DNA of 64,000 bases, from positions 1 through 64,000 of the forward strand of contig WRDW01000002.1 of NCBI GenBank assembly GCA_009779995.1, given 5' to 3'. The stretch comes from Oscillospiraceae bacterium (GTDB lineage Bacteria; Bacillota; Clostridia; Oscillospirales; Acutalibacteraceae). The position numbers and the translations under genes were made by a program. The notes under the pieces are model-generated. The model saw only the letters and a program-made list of their open reading frames with translations. It did not search any database and was not told where the DNA came from. Below are positions 15,783 through 24,222 of this stretch, piece after piece. How positions within the stretch are numbered: position 1 is the first letter of the stretch; the number at the start of each line of letters is the position of its first letter.

Positions 15783-17051
15783 ATGCTCAAGCTGTGGCAT
15801 TTCACCGACCTGCACCTGCACCTGCGCGAGGACCCGGCGGATCTGGACGCCCGCCCCAACGTCACCGCCGTGCTGCACAGCGGCGCGATCACCGACGCCT
15901 GCCTCGCGGCCTTTTTGGACGAGCCTGGCTGCGGGATTCTGCTCATCTCCGGCGACCTGACGCAGCACGGCCACCCCGTCGAACTGCGCGAGATACTGCG
16001 AAAACTGGAGGCCGTCCAAGAGACCGGCAAGCGCGTGATCGCCATCACCGCGAGCCACGACCTGAAGACCGGGGGCGACGCATACGCGCATGAACTGCGG
16101 AAATTGTTCGCGCGTTTCGGCCCGGACGACGCCATCGCAAGCTTCGGCCAGGCCTTCGTCGTGCAGCTCGAACCCGGCCTGCGTTTATTGTGCGTGCATG
16201 ATCACGACAGAACAAGCCCGCCGCCCTGGCTGGACTGGGCCGTTGAGCAAATCAAGCAGGCGAAGGCCGAAGGGGAAAGCATCTTCGGCATGACGCATTT
16301 GCCCAGCCTGCCGCCCACGCCCATCTATCCCCTGCTCAGCCCCGGCGGCCTGGTGCCGGATCACCAAAATACCACGCGGGCGCTCGCCAACGCCGGAATG
16401 CCGTTTATGCTCACCGGGCACGCGCACATGCACAACATAGGGCACATGGTCACGCCGGAGGGCAGCGACTATTGGGACGTGAACACCTCGGCGTTGGTGG
16501 GCTATCCGGGGAAATTCCGCGAGCTCGTGTTCGAGGATGGCCGCGTACATATCACCAGCCGGGAGATTCCCCACATCCCCGCCTTCGGCGAACTGACCTC
16601 GCGCGAATACCTCAGACAGACCCTCGAAACCGTATGGCAAAACCTGTTCTACGGCATGGAGCACGATTTCGCGCTATTCTGCGAAAGCCTGGACAGGATG
16701 ATCCCGCCCGATCCCCTCTTCAAATATGAGCGTTACGTGCGCCTGGCCGGGAAGCTCCTCAATCACCGCCTGACCCTGGGACGCCTGGGCGGTCTGATGC
16801 TCTGTAAGCATAGGATTCCCAAGGATGCCAGGAAGCTGCTCCTGCGCGACGTGATCATCGAGCTCATGGCCAACACCGCCTCCGGGGAGGAGCCCCACGG
16901 GCCCGACACGGACATCGGCAGGGCCTTCATGGCCTACGGCAGGCGCTTGCAGTTCATCGGCAATAAGAGAGGCATCGCCGATTTCGCGGCGTGGTGGCTC
17001 TCGCTGGTGTATGACCCTGTTGACGACGACGAGGTTGTGATTGGGTTTTGA
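15783..17051 (+). CDS. Calcineurin-like metallophosphoesterase
   Basis: This is a 422-aa enzyme with the two-metal phosphoesterase motifs in order: TDLHLH, LISGDLTQHG, TASHD (in place of GNHD), and LTGHAHMHN. The C-terminal third (after about residue 260) is an all-alpha extension not typical of the core fold. It probably hydrolyses a phosphomonoester or diester in the cytoplasm. The ATG at 15783 lies 11 bases after the family A repeat; the only ribosome-site-like sequence is AGGACA at the repeat end. The ORF extends into the repeat to 15708, which I do not accept. Confidence 0.85.
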   Translation: MLKLWHFTDLHLHLREDPADLDARPNVTAVLHSGAITDACLAAFLDEPGCGILLISGDLTQHGHPVELREILRKLEAVQETGKRVIAITASHDLKTGGDAYAHELRKLFARFGPDDAIASFGQAFVVQLEPGLRLLCVHDHDRTSPPPWLDWAVEQIKQAKAEGESIFGMTHLPSLPPTPIYPLLSPGGLVPDHQNTTRALANAGMPFMLTGHAHMHNIGHMVTPEGSDYWDVNTSALVGYPGKFRELVFEDGRVHITSREIPHIPAFGELTSREYLRQTLETVWQNLFYGMEHDFALFCESLDRMIPPDPLFKYERYVRLAGKLLNHRLTLGRLGGLMLCKHRIPKDARKLLLRDVIIELMANTASGEEPHGPDTDIGRAFMAYGRRLQFIGNKRGIADFAAWWLSLVYDPVDDDEVVIGF

Positions 17052-17080
17052 GCGCGGTGCGGTATGTATCGCACGAGGGG

Positions 17081-17292
17081 CGCGGCGCTTCGCGCGTGCT
17101 CCGCACAACCACCCCGGCCTGCGGGCCACCCCTCCACGGAGGGGAATTGGGGATTAGGCGCAAGCGTCATTTTCGGTTTTTGACTATGTGCTTGCACAAC
17201 CCGTGTATAGTTAAGCCCCCATTCCCCTCCGTGGAGGGGTGCCCCCGCAGGGGCGGGGTGGTTGTGCTGAGCACTCGCGAAGCGACGGCGAT
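17081..17292 (+). repeat. Family D repeat copy 2
   Basis: GCGCGGCGCTTCGCGCGTGCTCCGCAC and GCACTCGCGAAGCGACGGCGATTC form the ends, as in copy 1. Inside, CCCCTCCACGGAGGGGAATTGGGG and its inverse CCCCCATTCCCCTCCGTGGAGGGG make a long stem around about 60 bases of unrelated AT-richer sequence. No gene is seen in the 288-base gap. Confidence 0.7.
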
Positions 17293-17339
17293 TCAGGCAA
17301 CCCTTCCTTGATATTGCATACAGAAAGAAGGCCCGGCCC

Positions 17340-18842
17340 ATGCCAAAACAAAAAAAAGAAAAACCCGGCGCGCTGCAGCACACCGTGCCGGCGAAGGAGC
17401 GCAAAAGCTACTACTGGGGCGGTTTCGGCCAGGGGATGATCTATGCCGTCATGTCCGGGTTCATCGCGGATTTCCAGCTCAACGTGCTGCGGCTCGACGC
17501 GATGTTCGTGCTGCTGCTCATGCTGCTCGCGCGCATCTGGGACGCGGTGAACGACCCCATCATGGGCGTCATCATGGACAGGGTGCAGCCCAAGGGGGGC
17601 AAGATGGTGCCCTACCTGTATGTGGCCCCCTGGCCCGCGGTGCTGCTGACGCTGGTGATGTTCCTGCCGCTCAATTACTTCTTCCCGGGCATCAGCCCCG
17701 TGCTGCTGATGGTGGTGGCCGCCGTGAGCTACGTCAGCTGGGACATGGTCTACACCGTGGGGGACGTGCCCTACTGGAGCCTGCCCAACGTGATGACGCC
17801 CGACCCCGCCGAGCGCGGGAACCTCGTGGCCATGAGCCGCATGATCAACGGCATAGGCAGCGCGATCCCCCAGGGGCTGTTCATGGGCATGGGCCCCCTG
17901 CTGATCGGCCTGGGGATGCAGGACGGCCTGCGGCTGGAGCAGACCCGCTACATGCTCATCGCGGGCATCGCCTGCGCCGTCGGCGGCGTGCTGTACTTCC
18001 AGACCGCCCTGCACGTGCGCGAGCGGGTGCCCATTCCAAAGCCCGCAAAGCGCAGCGCGGGGGAGCCGGGCGCGTTTGCCATGCTGCTGCGCAACAAGCC
18101 CCTGCTGCTGGTGATCCTCATGGGGATGCTCTCCGCCGGGCGCTACATGTTCAGCGCGGCGGCGGTGCACGTGGCCCGCTACAGCATCGCCGTACCGGGG
18201 CGGGACATACAGTCGAGCATCTCCTTCGTCTCGCTGGTGATGCAGCTGGCCCTGGGCGGCGGGCAGTTCCTCTCGATGTTCCTGCTGCCGAGGCTCATGG
18301 GGCGCTTCCGCTACAAGACCCTCGTAATCGGCACCGGGCTGCTGGGGGCCCTCTCGGGGCTCATCGTGTACTTTATCGGCTACGGCAACATCTACGTGCT
18401 CATCCCCTTCCTGTTTATCTGCGCGGTCCCCTTCGGCGTGATCAACACCCTGTGCTACGCCATGACGGGCGACACCCTGGACTACATGGAGTGGAAGACG
18501 GGCTTCCGCAACAACGGCATGGGGCAGGCCACCCAGACCTTCGTCAACAAGTTCGACAACGCCATCGCCACCTCCGGCGTGGTGCTGGCCTACATCCTGA
18601 TGGGCCTGGACGTCAACACCTTGATGGCCTCCTCCGGCGGGGCCGGCGTGAGCGCCCTGGACATGGCCCCCGGTATCCGGGGCGGCTTCTTCATGATGAT
18701 CTCCCTGATCCCGGCGGTCTCCCTGCTGCTGAGCATCATCCCCATTTTGTTCTATGACCTGGAGGGGGAGAAGAAGGAGCAGGTGACCAGGGAGTTGGCG
18801 GAGAGAAGGGCGAACACCCCCTCGGCCGCCGCGCCGCAATGA
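17340..18842 (+). CDS. GPH/MFS-type sugar transporter-like protein 2
   Basis: This 500-aa protein has about 12 membrane helices. GPH-family features include LARIWDAVNDPIMGVIMDRVQPKGGKMVPYL in the first helical hairpin and LGGGQFLSMFLLPRLMGRFRYKT in the second half. The family imports glycosides or uronides with a cation. The ATG at 17340 follows GAAAGAAGGCCCGGCCC. It is 75 bases before a VOC-domain gene in the same direction. It differs clearly from the carrier at 7455, so it is not a recent duplicate. Confidence 0.85.
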   Translation: MPKQKKEKPGALQHTVPAKERKSYYWGGFGQGMIYAVMSGFIADFQLNVLRLDAMFVLLLMLLARIWDAVNDPIMGVIMDRVQPKGGKMVPYLYVAPWPAVLLTLVMFLPLNYFFPGISPVLLMVVAAVSYVSWDMVYTVGDVPYWSLPNVMTPDPAERGNLVAMSRMINGIGSAIPQGLFMGMGPLLIGLGMQDGLRLEQTRYMLIAGIACAVGGVLYFQTALHVRERVPIPKPAKRSAGEPGAFAMLLRNKPLLLVILMGMLSAGRYMFSAAAVHVARYSIAVPGRDIQSSISFVSLVMQLALGGGQFLSMFLLPRLMGRFRYKTLVIGTGLLGALSGLIVYFIGYGNIYVLIPFLFICAVPFGVINTLCYAMTGDTLDYMEWKTGFRNNGMGQATQTFVNKFDNAIATSGVVLAYILMGLDVNTLMASSGGAGVSALDMAPGIRGGFFMMISLIPAVSLLLSIIPILFYDLEGEKKEQVTRELAERRANTPSAAAPQ

Positions 18843-18917
18843 ACGAAACGGCGGGTTTCGTTCGCGGCGGCAGCGCCCCCAAACACGCCCAAACAAAATA
18901 TCATAGGAGCTCATGTT

Positions 18918-19319
18918 ATGAACGAAAAAATCCCCGGTGCGGGCTCGCACCACATCGCGCTGGCCTCGGCCGATTTCGACAGGTCGCTGCGATTTTACAC
19001 CGAGGGCCTCGGGATGAGGCCCGCCGCCGCCTGGGGCGAGGGCGAAAAACGCGCGGCCCTGCTGGACATAGGCGACGGCTCGCACATCGAAATCTTCGCC
19101 AACGGAAGCGACGCGCCCCAGCAGAACGAGCGCTATGTGCATTTCGCCATCCGCACCGGCGACCCCGACGCGGCCTTCGCCAACGCCATTGCCGCCGGTG
19201 CGAAAGAAAAAATGCCCCCCACCACCCTCGAAATCCCCGCAAACCCGCCCATGCCGGTGCGCATCGCCTTTGTCTACGGCCCGGACGGCGAGGTGCTGGA
19301 GTTTTTTGAGGAGCTGTGA
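18918..19319 (+). CDS. VOC-superfamily (glyoxalase/dioxygenase-like) protein
   Basis: This is a 133-aa single-domain protein of the vicinal oxygen chelate fold, with SHHIALASADFDRSLRFYTEGLGM at the start and AFVYGPDGEVLEFFEEL at the end. The metal-ligand pattern (His near residue 12, Glu near residues 57 and 130) fits glyoxalase I-like proteins, but substrate specificity cannot be read. AGGAG precedes the ATG at 18918. The overlapping frame 18839-19309 is a shadow. Confidence 0.85.
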   Translation: MNEKIPGAGSHHIALASADFDRSLRFYTEGLGMRPAAAWGEGEKRAALLDIGDGSHIEIFANGSDAPQQNERYVHFAIRTGDPDAAFANAIAAGAKEKMPPTTLEIPANPPMPVRIAFVYGPDGEVLEFFEEL

Positions 19320-19334
19320 GAGCAATGAATCCCC

Positions 19335-19436
19335 CGCGCCCCCTGGAGGGAGCTGTCGCCTTGGGCGACTGAGGGGATAGCGCGGAGCCCAAATAATTCA
19401 GCATAAAGCATAAAGAATTAAGAATTCAGCATTAGT
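19335..19436 (+). repeat. Repeat remnants before degV
   Basis: A hairpin-like CCCCTGGAGGGAGCTGTCGCC/GGGCGACTGAGGGGAT is followed by AATTCAGCATAAAGCATAAAGAATTAAGAATTCAGCATT. The second motif recurs, inverted, at 44274-44303 (AATGCTGAATTCTTAATGCTGAATGCTGAAT). No gene is seen here. Confidence 0.55.
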
Positions 19437-19451
19437 AGAAGGAGGTCCCCC

Positions 19452-20312
19452 ATGCAAAAACCCGTCGTCATCACCACCGACAGCTCAGCCGACCTGCCGC
19501 CCTACGTCCTCGAACAGTATGGCATCCATATCATACGCATGTACATCAACGTGGAGGGCAGGACCGGCCGGGACGGCATCGAGATTCAGCCCATGGACAT
19601 CTACAACGCCTTCACCGAGCGCGGCGCGCTGCCCAAAACCGCCGCCCCCTCCATCGTGGAATACAGGGAATTCTTCGAGCAGTTCACAAAGCAGGGAGCC
19701 GCCGTGGTGCATATAGGGCTCAACCACAAGTTTTCCTCCGTTATCCACGTCGCTACCCTGGCCGCCCAGGAGGCCGAGGGCGAGGTCTACGTGGTCGACA
19801 GCTACCAGTTCTGCGTCGGCATGGGGATCATGGCCGTGAAGGCCGCGCAGTGGCGCGACGAGGGCCTCCCCGCAAGTGAAATCGCCGCGAAGGCGGAGAC
19901 AGAGCGCGCCAAGGTGCTCTCGCTGTACTACATGGACAACATGAAATTCCTCTCCAAGAGCGGGCGCTGCCCCCGTGTGGTGGCCATGTGCGCTACCCTG
20001 CTGGACCTCCACCCCCTGCTGAGCATCAGCGGCGTGACGGGCGAGGTGGTGGTCGGCAAGAAGTTCCGGGGCAAGAACGCCAGGGAGGACTGGCTGCGCC
20101 ACGTCACCGGGAAGTTCAACGAGCAGTGCGACCCCTCTCTTTCGTTTTTTATGCACAGCCCCGAAATCCCCCCCGAGGTATACGAGCCCATGAACCGCGC
20201 GGCAAAAAGCATGATGCCGGATTTTGCCAACATGGTGCAGGACGGCACGGGCTGCTCGGTGATCTCCCACGTGGGCGGCGGCTGCTACGCGATGATCGCG
20301 ATGATGAGGTGA
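19452..20312 (+). CDS. degV: DegV family fatty-acid-binding protein
   Basis: DegV proteins bind a fatty acid and, in the FakB role, present it to a fatty acid kinase. The N-terminus VVITTDSSADLPPYVLEQYGIHIIRM is characteristic, and so are the Gly-rich loop region and the late SVISHVGGGCYAMIAMMR. Length (286 aa) is normal. The ATG follows a perfect AGAAGGAGG. The family partner FakA is not in the window. A strong hairpin terminator lies 108 bases downstream, shared with the convergent gene. Confidence 0.93.
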   Translation: MQKPVVITTDSSADLPPYVLEQYGIHIIRMYINVEGRTGRDGIEIQPMDIYNAFTERGALPKTAAPSIVEYREFFEQFTKQGAAVVHIGLNHKFSSVIHVATLAAQEAEGEVYVVDSYQFCVGMGIMAVKAAQWRDEGLPASEIAAKAETERAKVLSLYYMDNMKFLSKSGRCPRVVAMCATLLDLHPLLSISGVTGEVVVGKKFRGKNAREDWLRHVTGKFNEQCDPSLSFFMHSPEIPPEVYEPMNRAAKSMMPDFANMVQDGTGCSVISHVGGGCYAMIAMMR

Positions 20313-20420
20313 GGACACCCCCCCTGCCCCTCTCGCAGGCGAGGGGGACTCTTCGTCATTTTGACGAAAATTTTGCGCTTATCGATAAACGATAATAGCG
20401 CGAAAATGGAAGGTGCGCAT

Positions 20421-20454
20421 AAACCCCCTGTTTTTGAACAAAAACAGGGGGTTT
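20421..20454. terminator. Bidirectional terminator between degV and the secreted paralogue gene
   Basis: AAACCCCCTGTTTTT, loop GAAC, AAAAACAGGGGGTTT. This is a perfect 15-bp stem with A and T tracts on both sides, so it can serve both convergent transcripts. Confidence 0.88.
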
Positions 20455-20545
20455 GATGACATGTTCTCGGGTTTTTCGCGGGCCTTTTGCGGGGGAATTT
20501 TGCTGGCAATTTCTGTTGGGCAAATTGCACAAGGCTTCTCTTCGC

Positions 20546-21397
20546 TTACATCCACCACGTGAGCCACGACCAGATGATGGACGGGATCATATAGAGCAGC
20601 ATGAGCAGGAAAAACGGGCTCAAGTAGAGCCAAAAACCGACTCCTGCGAAGAAAGACCGTATCGCGTCCCACAGGGTATAATTGCTGCTGTAATCCGTCA
20701 CCGTGACGCTGTATTCGCCATCCACATAGCTGTAGACGAACAGGTAGTACGTCTTGCCCGCCTGAAGGGAAGGATAAACGACATAGCCGAAGCCTACACG
20801 GTCCAGATCGGCGTCCATGAGATGAAGAGCGCCGTACCAGTCCTCGCTGTCCGTCGTAAATCGGTAGTCCCCGCTCGTTGCCGGAGTGAAAGCAAATATC
20901 TTCCAGCCGTTCTCGGTTCCCTGGGCAGTTGACGCCTCGCCCAGCTTGAGCTGCGTAACCTGCTGCGATGCCATGAACCGCGCGAGGTAATCCGCAGGGA
21001 AATCGAAACTGGCCTGCGGCAAATCTGCGTCGTCTACATCCACGAGATTGGTATCCCAGTAGGTGAACGTCACGCGGCCCGCGTCACAGTCGAAATCATA
21101 ATACACGTGCCAATACCATTCCGCGGTTCTGGCATACCAGTAGCGCAGGACCTCCGGTTCACCCTCCTCGAAATAGACCGTAACCGTCACGTTTTCAGGA
21201 GTGAATTTTGGATCCAACCAGGAATCGAACAGGTACTCCCCGCTCCACTGGGCCTCGATGGCCGTGACGGCGGGGAGCTCGAACTGGAGGGACTGGGCCT
21301 CGATTGCGCCGGGCGCGGGCAGTGCCGCCGAAGCCCCTGCCGCGCAGCCGAAGCAGAGGATCAGGGCGGCCAGCAGGATGGATATGAGTTTTTTCAT
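20546..21397 (-). CDS. Secreted membrane-anchored protein, paralogue family member 1
   Basis: The function is unknown. The 283-aa protein has a signal peptide (KKLISILLAALILCFGCAAGASA), then ALPAPG and a beta-rich domain: LQFELPAVTAIEAQWSGE and ENVTVTVYFEEGEPEVLRYW. A linker with LPQASFDFP is followed by a second domain resembling the bacterial pre-peptidase C-terminal (PPC) fold: IFAFTPATSGDYRF ... LQAGKTYYLFVYSYVDGEYSVTVTDYS. The C-terminus holds one or two membrane segments rich in Trp. Homologues are at 22971 and 36703. The ORF track start (21712) passes through a repeat; ATG 21397 has AAAGGAGG and a signal peptide. Confidence 0.85.
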   Translation of the reverse strand: MKKLISILLAALILCFGCAAGASAALPAPGAIEAQSLQFELPAVTAIEAQWSGEYLFDSWLDPKFTPENVTVTVYFEEGEPEVLRYWYARTAEWYWHVYYDFDCDAGRVTFTYWDTNLVDVDDADLPQASFDFPADYLARFMASQQVTQLKLGEASTAQGTENGWKIFAFTPATSGDYRFTTDSEDWYGALHLMDADLDRVGFGYVVYPSLQAGKTYYLFVYSYVDGEYSVTVTDYSSNYTLWDAIRSFFAGVGFWLYLSPFFLLMLLYMIPSIIWSWLTWWM

Positions 21398-21431
21398 GGG
21401 ACGCCTCCTTTTTGTTTTTGTTTGCACGTTC

Positions 21432-21460
21432 ATTTTACACAATTTTTCCGGGCTTGTCAA
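21432..21460 (-). promoter_or_regulatory. Promoter of secreted paralogue 1
   Basis: On the minus strand TTGACA (21460-21455), 17 bases, TAAAAT (21437-21432), followed by GAAC. It closely matches the promoter of paralogue 2 at 23845-23873. Confidence 0.8.
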
Positions 21461-21503
21461 GAAATTTTTTGGGCGGGGGGCGTTCTGGTTTTCGGTTCTG
21501 GTT

Positions 21504-21624
21504 TTCGGCCGAGCGAAGCTCTGCCCTACGGGGATTCGGCCAAAGGCCGTGGAAAAGCGCATAATTTGTGCGTTTCCCTGGCCTCGGGCCATATCCCCGT
21601 AGGGCAGAGCTTCGCTCGGCCGAA
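21504..21624. repeat. Family C palindromic element copy 1
   Basis: The 121-bp element has long inverted ends, TTCGGCCGAGCGAAGCTCTGCCCTACGGGGAT and its complement. The inner part contains CGGCCAAAGGCCG and GCGCATAATTTGTGCG. A second full copy is at 38123-38243 and a half copy at 52047-52100. It occupies the gap between two divergent genes, and there is no ORF in it. Confidence 0.85.
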
Positions 21625-21677
21625 AAACAAACGAAAACAAACGAAAAACAAACAAAACCCGAACATGCAAAAACTCC

Positions 21678-21706
21678 TTGCCAAGCCCCCCAAAGCCTGC
21701 TATAAT
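21678..21706 (+). promoter_or_regulatory. Promoter of the alkaline phosphatase gene
   Basis: TTGCCA (21678), 17 bases, TATAAT (21701). The spacer AGCCCCCCAAAGCCTGC is very like that of the promoter at 24162-24190. Confidence 0.8.
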
Positions 21707-21786
21707 GAGCATAGCGAATTACAAGGTTCTGCCGAAAGGCAGGTTCTTGTAATAAATAAAATAAACACACATAGGAGGCGACACCC

Positions 21787-22902
21787 ATGGCTATCCTGCA
21801 GCAATTCCTGGCGATCCTCTGCGCGCCGCTGGTGCTCTTCACCGGCTTCATCGGGCTGCGCGGCAACATCAGCGACGACTACAGCGAGTACAAGAACGTC
21901 ATTTTGCTCATCGGCGACGGCATGAGCCAGGTCCACGTGGACGCCGCCAAGGCGGACGGCGCGGAATCCCTTATCATGGAGACCATGCCCGTGCGCGGCG
22001 AGAGCCGCACCTGGGGCTGGCCCGGCATCATGCTGCCCGATTCCGCCTCGGGGGGCACGGCGCTGGCCTGCGGCATCGACAACATCATCAACCAGGTGAG
22101 CGTGTTCGCCCTGGACCCGCTCATGCTCATCGCCACGCCCGCCACCCTCGCGGAGCTCGCCATTGAAAACGGCAGGCTGGCCGGGGTGGTCACCACGGAC
22201 ACCACCAGCGGGGCCACGCCCGCCACCTTCAGCGCCCACGCGGGCACACGCAACAACGAGAAGAAAATCTCCGAGGACCAGATGGCCTCCGGGATCCACC
22301 TCATCTGGGGGGCCGCGAGCGAATCGATCACAGAGGCGGGCCTGGCGGCGGGCGGCTACGAATTGATCACCACCAGGACTGAAATGCTGGCCCTGGAGGA
22401 GGGCAGCTGGAGCTTCGCGCAGTTCGATTACGGCGAACTGGCCAACCTCAGCGACGAAAAGGACACCCCCACCCTGGCCGAGATGACCGTGAAGGCCATC
22501 GACCTGCTGGACGACGGCGCGGGCTTCTTCCTCATGGTGGAGGGCGCGCACATCGATAAGCACGCCCACAGCAACGACCTGGAGGCCACGGTGGCGCACG
22601 TGCTCGAGTTCGACCTGGCCGTGGCGGCGGCCCTGGCCTACGCCGCCGAGCACCCCGATACCCTGGTGCTCGTCACCGCCGACCACGAGACCGGCGGCCT
22701 GAAGCTCCAAAACGGCGCCTTCGTGTTCACCTCCACCGGCCACACCATGGCCAACGTGCCGGTGTTCGTCAGCGCAACCGACGCCGGCTTCACCGACGGC
22801 GGCGCGTGGAAGAACCGCCGCATCGGCGTGCAGCTGGGCCGCGTGATGGGCTTCGGCGCGGATGTGTTCCCGACGCCCGTGCTGCCGAGGCTGGGCGCGT
22901 GA
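21787..22902 (+). CDS. Alkaline phosphatase family enzyme
   Basis: This is a 371-aa phosphomonoesterase of the PhoA/alkaline phosphatase superfamily, probably exported. An N-terminal hydrophobic segment (QQFLAILCAPLVLFTGFIGL) can act as a signal anchor. Metal and nucleophile motifs appear in order: LIGDGMSQVHV, DSASGGTALACG (catalytic Ser), TTDTTSGATPATFSAHAG, VEGAHIDKHAHSND, TADHETGG, and STGHTMANVPVF. TTDTTSGATPA replaces the more usual Thr-His-Ala-Thr-Pro motif. AGGAGG stands before the ATG. No pho regulon partner was seen. Confidence 0.92.
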   Translation: MAILQQFLAILCAPLVLFTGFIGLRGNISDDYSEYKNVILLIGDGMSQVHVDAAKADGAESLIMETMPVRGESRTWGWPGIMLPDSASGGTALACGIDNIINQVSVFALDPLMLIATPATLAELAIENGRLAGVVTTDTTSGATPATFSAHAGTRNNEKKISEDQMASGIHLIWGAASESITEAGLAAGGYELITTRTEMLALEEGSWSFAQFDYGELANLSDEKDTPTLAEMTVKAIDLLDDGAGFFLMVEGAHIDKHAHSNDLEATVAHVLEFDLAVAAALAYAAEHPDTLVLVTADHETGGLKLQNGAFVFTSTGHTMANVPVFVSATDAGFTDGGAWKNRRIGVQLGRVMGFGADVFPTPVLPRLGA

Positions 22903-22922
22903 GGCGCACCCCTATCGCAAAC

Positions 22923-22950
22923 GCAGAGACGCACAGTTGTGCGTCTCTGC
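22923..22950. terminator. Family F hairpin between convergent genes (copy 2)
   Basis: GCAGAGACGCACA-GT-TGTGCGTCTCTGC, a 12-13 bp perfect stem between the ends of the alkaline phosphatase (+) and paralogue 2 (-). It shares the AGACGCAC core with three other sites. Confidence 0.68.
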
Positions 22951-22970
22951 AAGCTTATGCAAGGCCATAT

Positions 22971-23810
22971 TCAGGAAAACAACATCGCAATCCACTGCCA
23001 AATAGCGAGCGGCAGTAAAATCGGGAGCATGTAAATGGTCAAAATGGCATCGAAAAACTTGTAGCCAAAATTGCTGAAGAATGATTTCCACCTGCTGTAT
23101 TCGGTTATCGTGACGCTGTAATCGCTGTCGGAATAGTTAAAAACGAACGCATAGTAGGTTTTGCCCGCTTCCAGGGAGAGGACGGGGCCGGTATTGCCGC
23201 TGACGATTTCGTTCATATCGGCGTCTCTGATAAAAAACACGCGGTCATATTGCCATTCGTCGCCGGCCAAAAACTGATATGTACCGCTCTTTGCCGGGGT
23301 GAAGGAGAAAAGCGTAAAGCTCTGCATCCTCCCGGGCGCCACCGGCGAGGCCTCACCGAGCTTGAGCAGGATCGCTTCCTGCGCTTCTGCAAACAGTTTG
23401 AGATAATTCTCAGGAAAATCGAAGCTCGCCTGCGGCAAATCCACAGCGTCGGTATCCGTCAAGTTGGAATCCATGTAGAGAATCGTCACGCTGTTTGCGT
23501 CCCAGTCATACTCATAGATTACATACCAGAACCATTCAGGGCTGCTGGCATTCCAGTGGGTCAGAACCTCCGGCTCACCCTCCCCGAAGTAGGCCGTGAC
23601 AGTCACGTTGTCGGGCGAAAAATATGGCTCCAGCCAACCATAGAGCAATACCTCCCCATTCCACTCGGCCTCGATGGCCGTCACCACGGGCAGCTCGAAT
23701 TGCAGAGCAGGCGTGAGCTGCAAACCGGGCGCAGGCAGCGCCGCCGAAGCGCACACCGCGCCGCCAAAGCACAGAACAACGGCCAACAGGGCGGACAACA
23801 GCTTTTTCAT
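22971..23810 (-). CDS. Secreted membrane-anchored protein, paralogue family member 2
   Basis: The function is unknown. The 279-aa protein has the same plan as member 1: signal peptide (MKKLLSALLAVVLCFGGAVCASA), ALPAPG, LQFELPVVTAIEAEWNGE, DNVTVTAYFGEGEPEVLTHW, LPQASFDFPENYL, then the PPC-like part LFSFTPAKSGTYQFL ... LEAGKTYYAFVFNYSDSDYSVTITEYS and a C-terminal hydrophobic segment rich in Ile and Leu. The ATG has AAGGAGG upstream. The alkaline phosphatase gene lies between members 1 and 2, transcribed in the opposite direction. Confidence 0.85.
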   Translation of the reverse strand: MKKLLSALLAVVLCFGGAVCASAALPAPGLQLTPALQFELPVVTAIEAEWNGEVLLYGWLEPYFSPDNVTVTAYFGEGEPEVLTHWNASSPEWFWYVIYEYDWDANSVTILYMDSNLTDTDAVDLPQASFDFPENYLKLFAEAQEAILLKLGEASPVAPGRMQSFTLFSFTPAKSGTYQFLAGDEWQYDRVFFIRDADMNEIVSGNTGPVLSLEAGKTYYAFVFNYSDSDYSVTITEYSRWKSFFSNFGYKFFDAILTIYMLPILLPLAIWQWIAMLFS

Positions 23811-23844
23811 GGGATTTCCTCCTTCAGAAATTTTTGTCTAGTTC

Positions 23845-23873
23845 ATTCTACATAAAAATTCGGGGATTGTCAA
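23845..23873 (-). promoter_or_regulatory. Promoter of secreted paralogue 2
   Basis: On the minus strand TTGACA (23873-23868), 17 bases, TAGAAT (23850-23845), then GAAC, as in paralogue 1. Confidence 0.8.
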
Positions 23874-23913
23874 GGTTTTTTTGGCGGGCTGCGTTTATTG
23901 CAACCGCAACCGG

Positions 23914-24133
23914 CATCGACGGGCACGAAGAGTGCCGCCTGCGGCGGCAGTGCTCCGCACCACCCCCTCGGTGCTTCGCACCGGCCCCCCAAGGGGAGCA
24001 TCCTGACGAGGCGGTAGGTTTCCCTCGCGACGAGAAGAAAACTATCCGAACCGTCAAAAGTCCCCCCTTGGGGGGACGCGAAGCGGGGGTGGTGCGGAGC
24101 ACGCGCGAAGCGCCGCCTTCGTGGACGTCGATG
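23914..24133. repeat. Family D repeat copy 3
   Basis: The 220-bp element has the end CATCGACGGGCACGAAG facing CTTCGTGGACGTCGATG, with GTGCTCCGCACCACCCCC facing GGGGGTGGTGCGGAGCAC inside. The core carries CACCGGCCCCCCAAGGGGAG. It fills most of the 412-base gap before the next gene, and no ORF is credible in it. Confidence 0.75.
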
Positions 24134-24161
24134 AGGGTTGACCTTTTTATCAAAAAATCCC

Positions 24162-24190
24162 TTGCCATCCCCCAAAATCCCTGCTATAAT
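24162..24190 (+). promoter_or_regulatory. Promoter of the exported protein gene at 24223
   Basis: TTGCCA (24162), 17 bases, TATAAT (24185). Sequence and spacer resemble the alkaline phosphatase promoter. Confidence 0.8.
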
Positions 24191-24222
24191 AAACAAAACA
24201 ATTAATAGAGGAGGCAACCCCC

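Noticed and set aside
17211-19325. 704-aa ORF on the minus strand opposite the second GPH transporter and VOC gene
   Set aside because: It runs antisense to a clear membrane protein, is His/Gln/Gly/Asp rich in the manner of reverse-strand shadows in GC-rich DNA, and has no domain motif.
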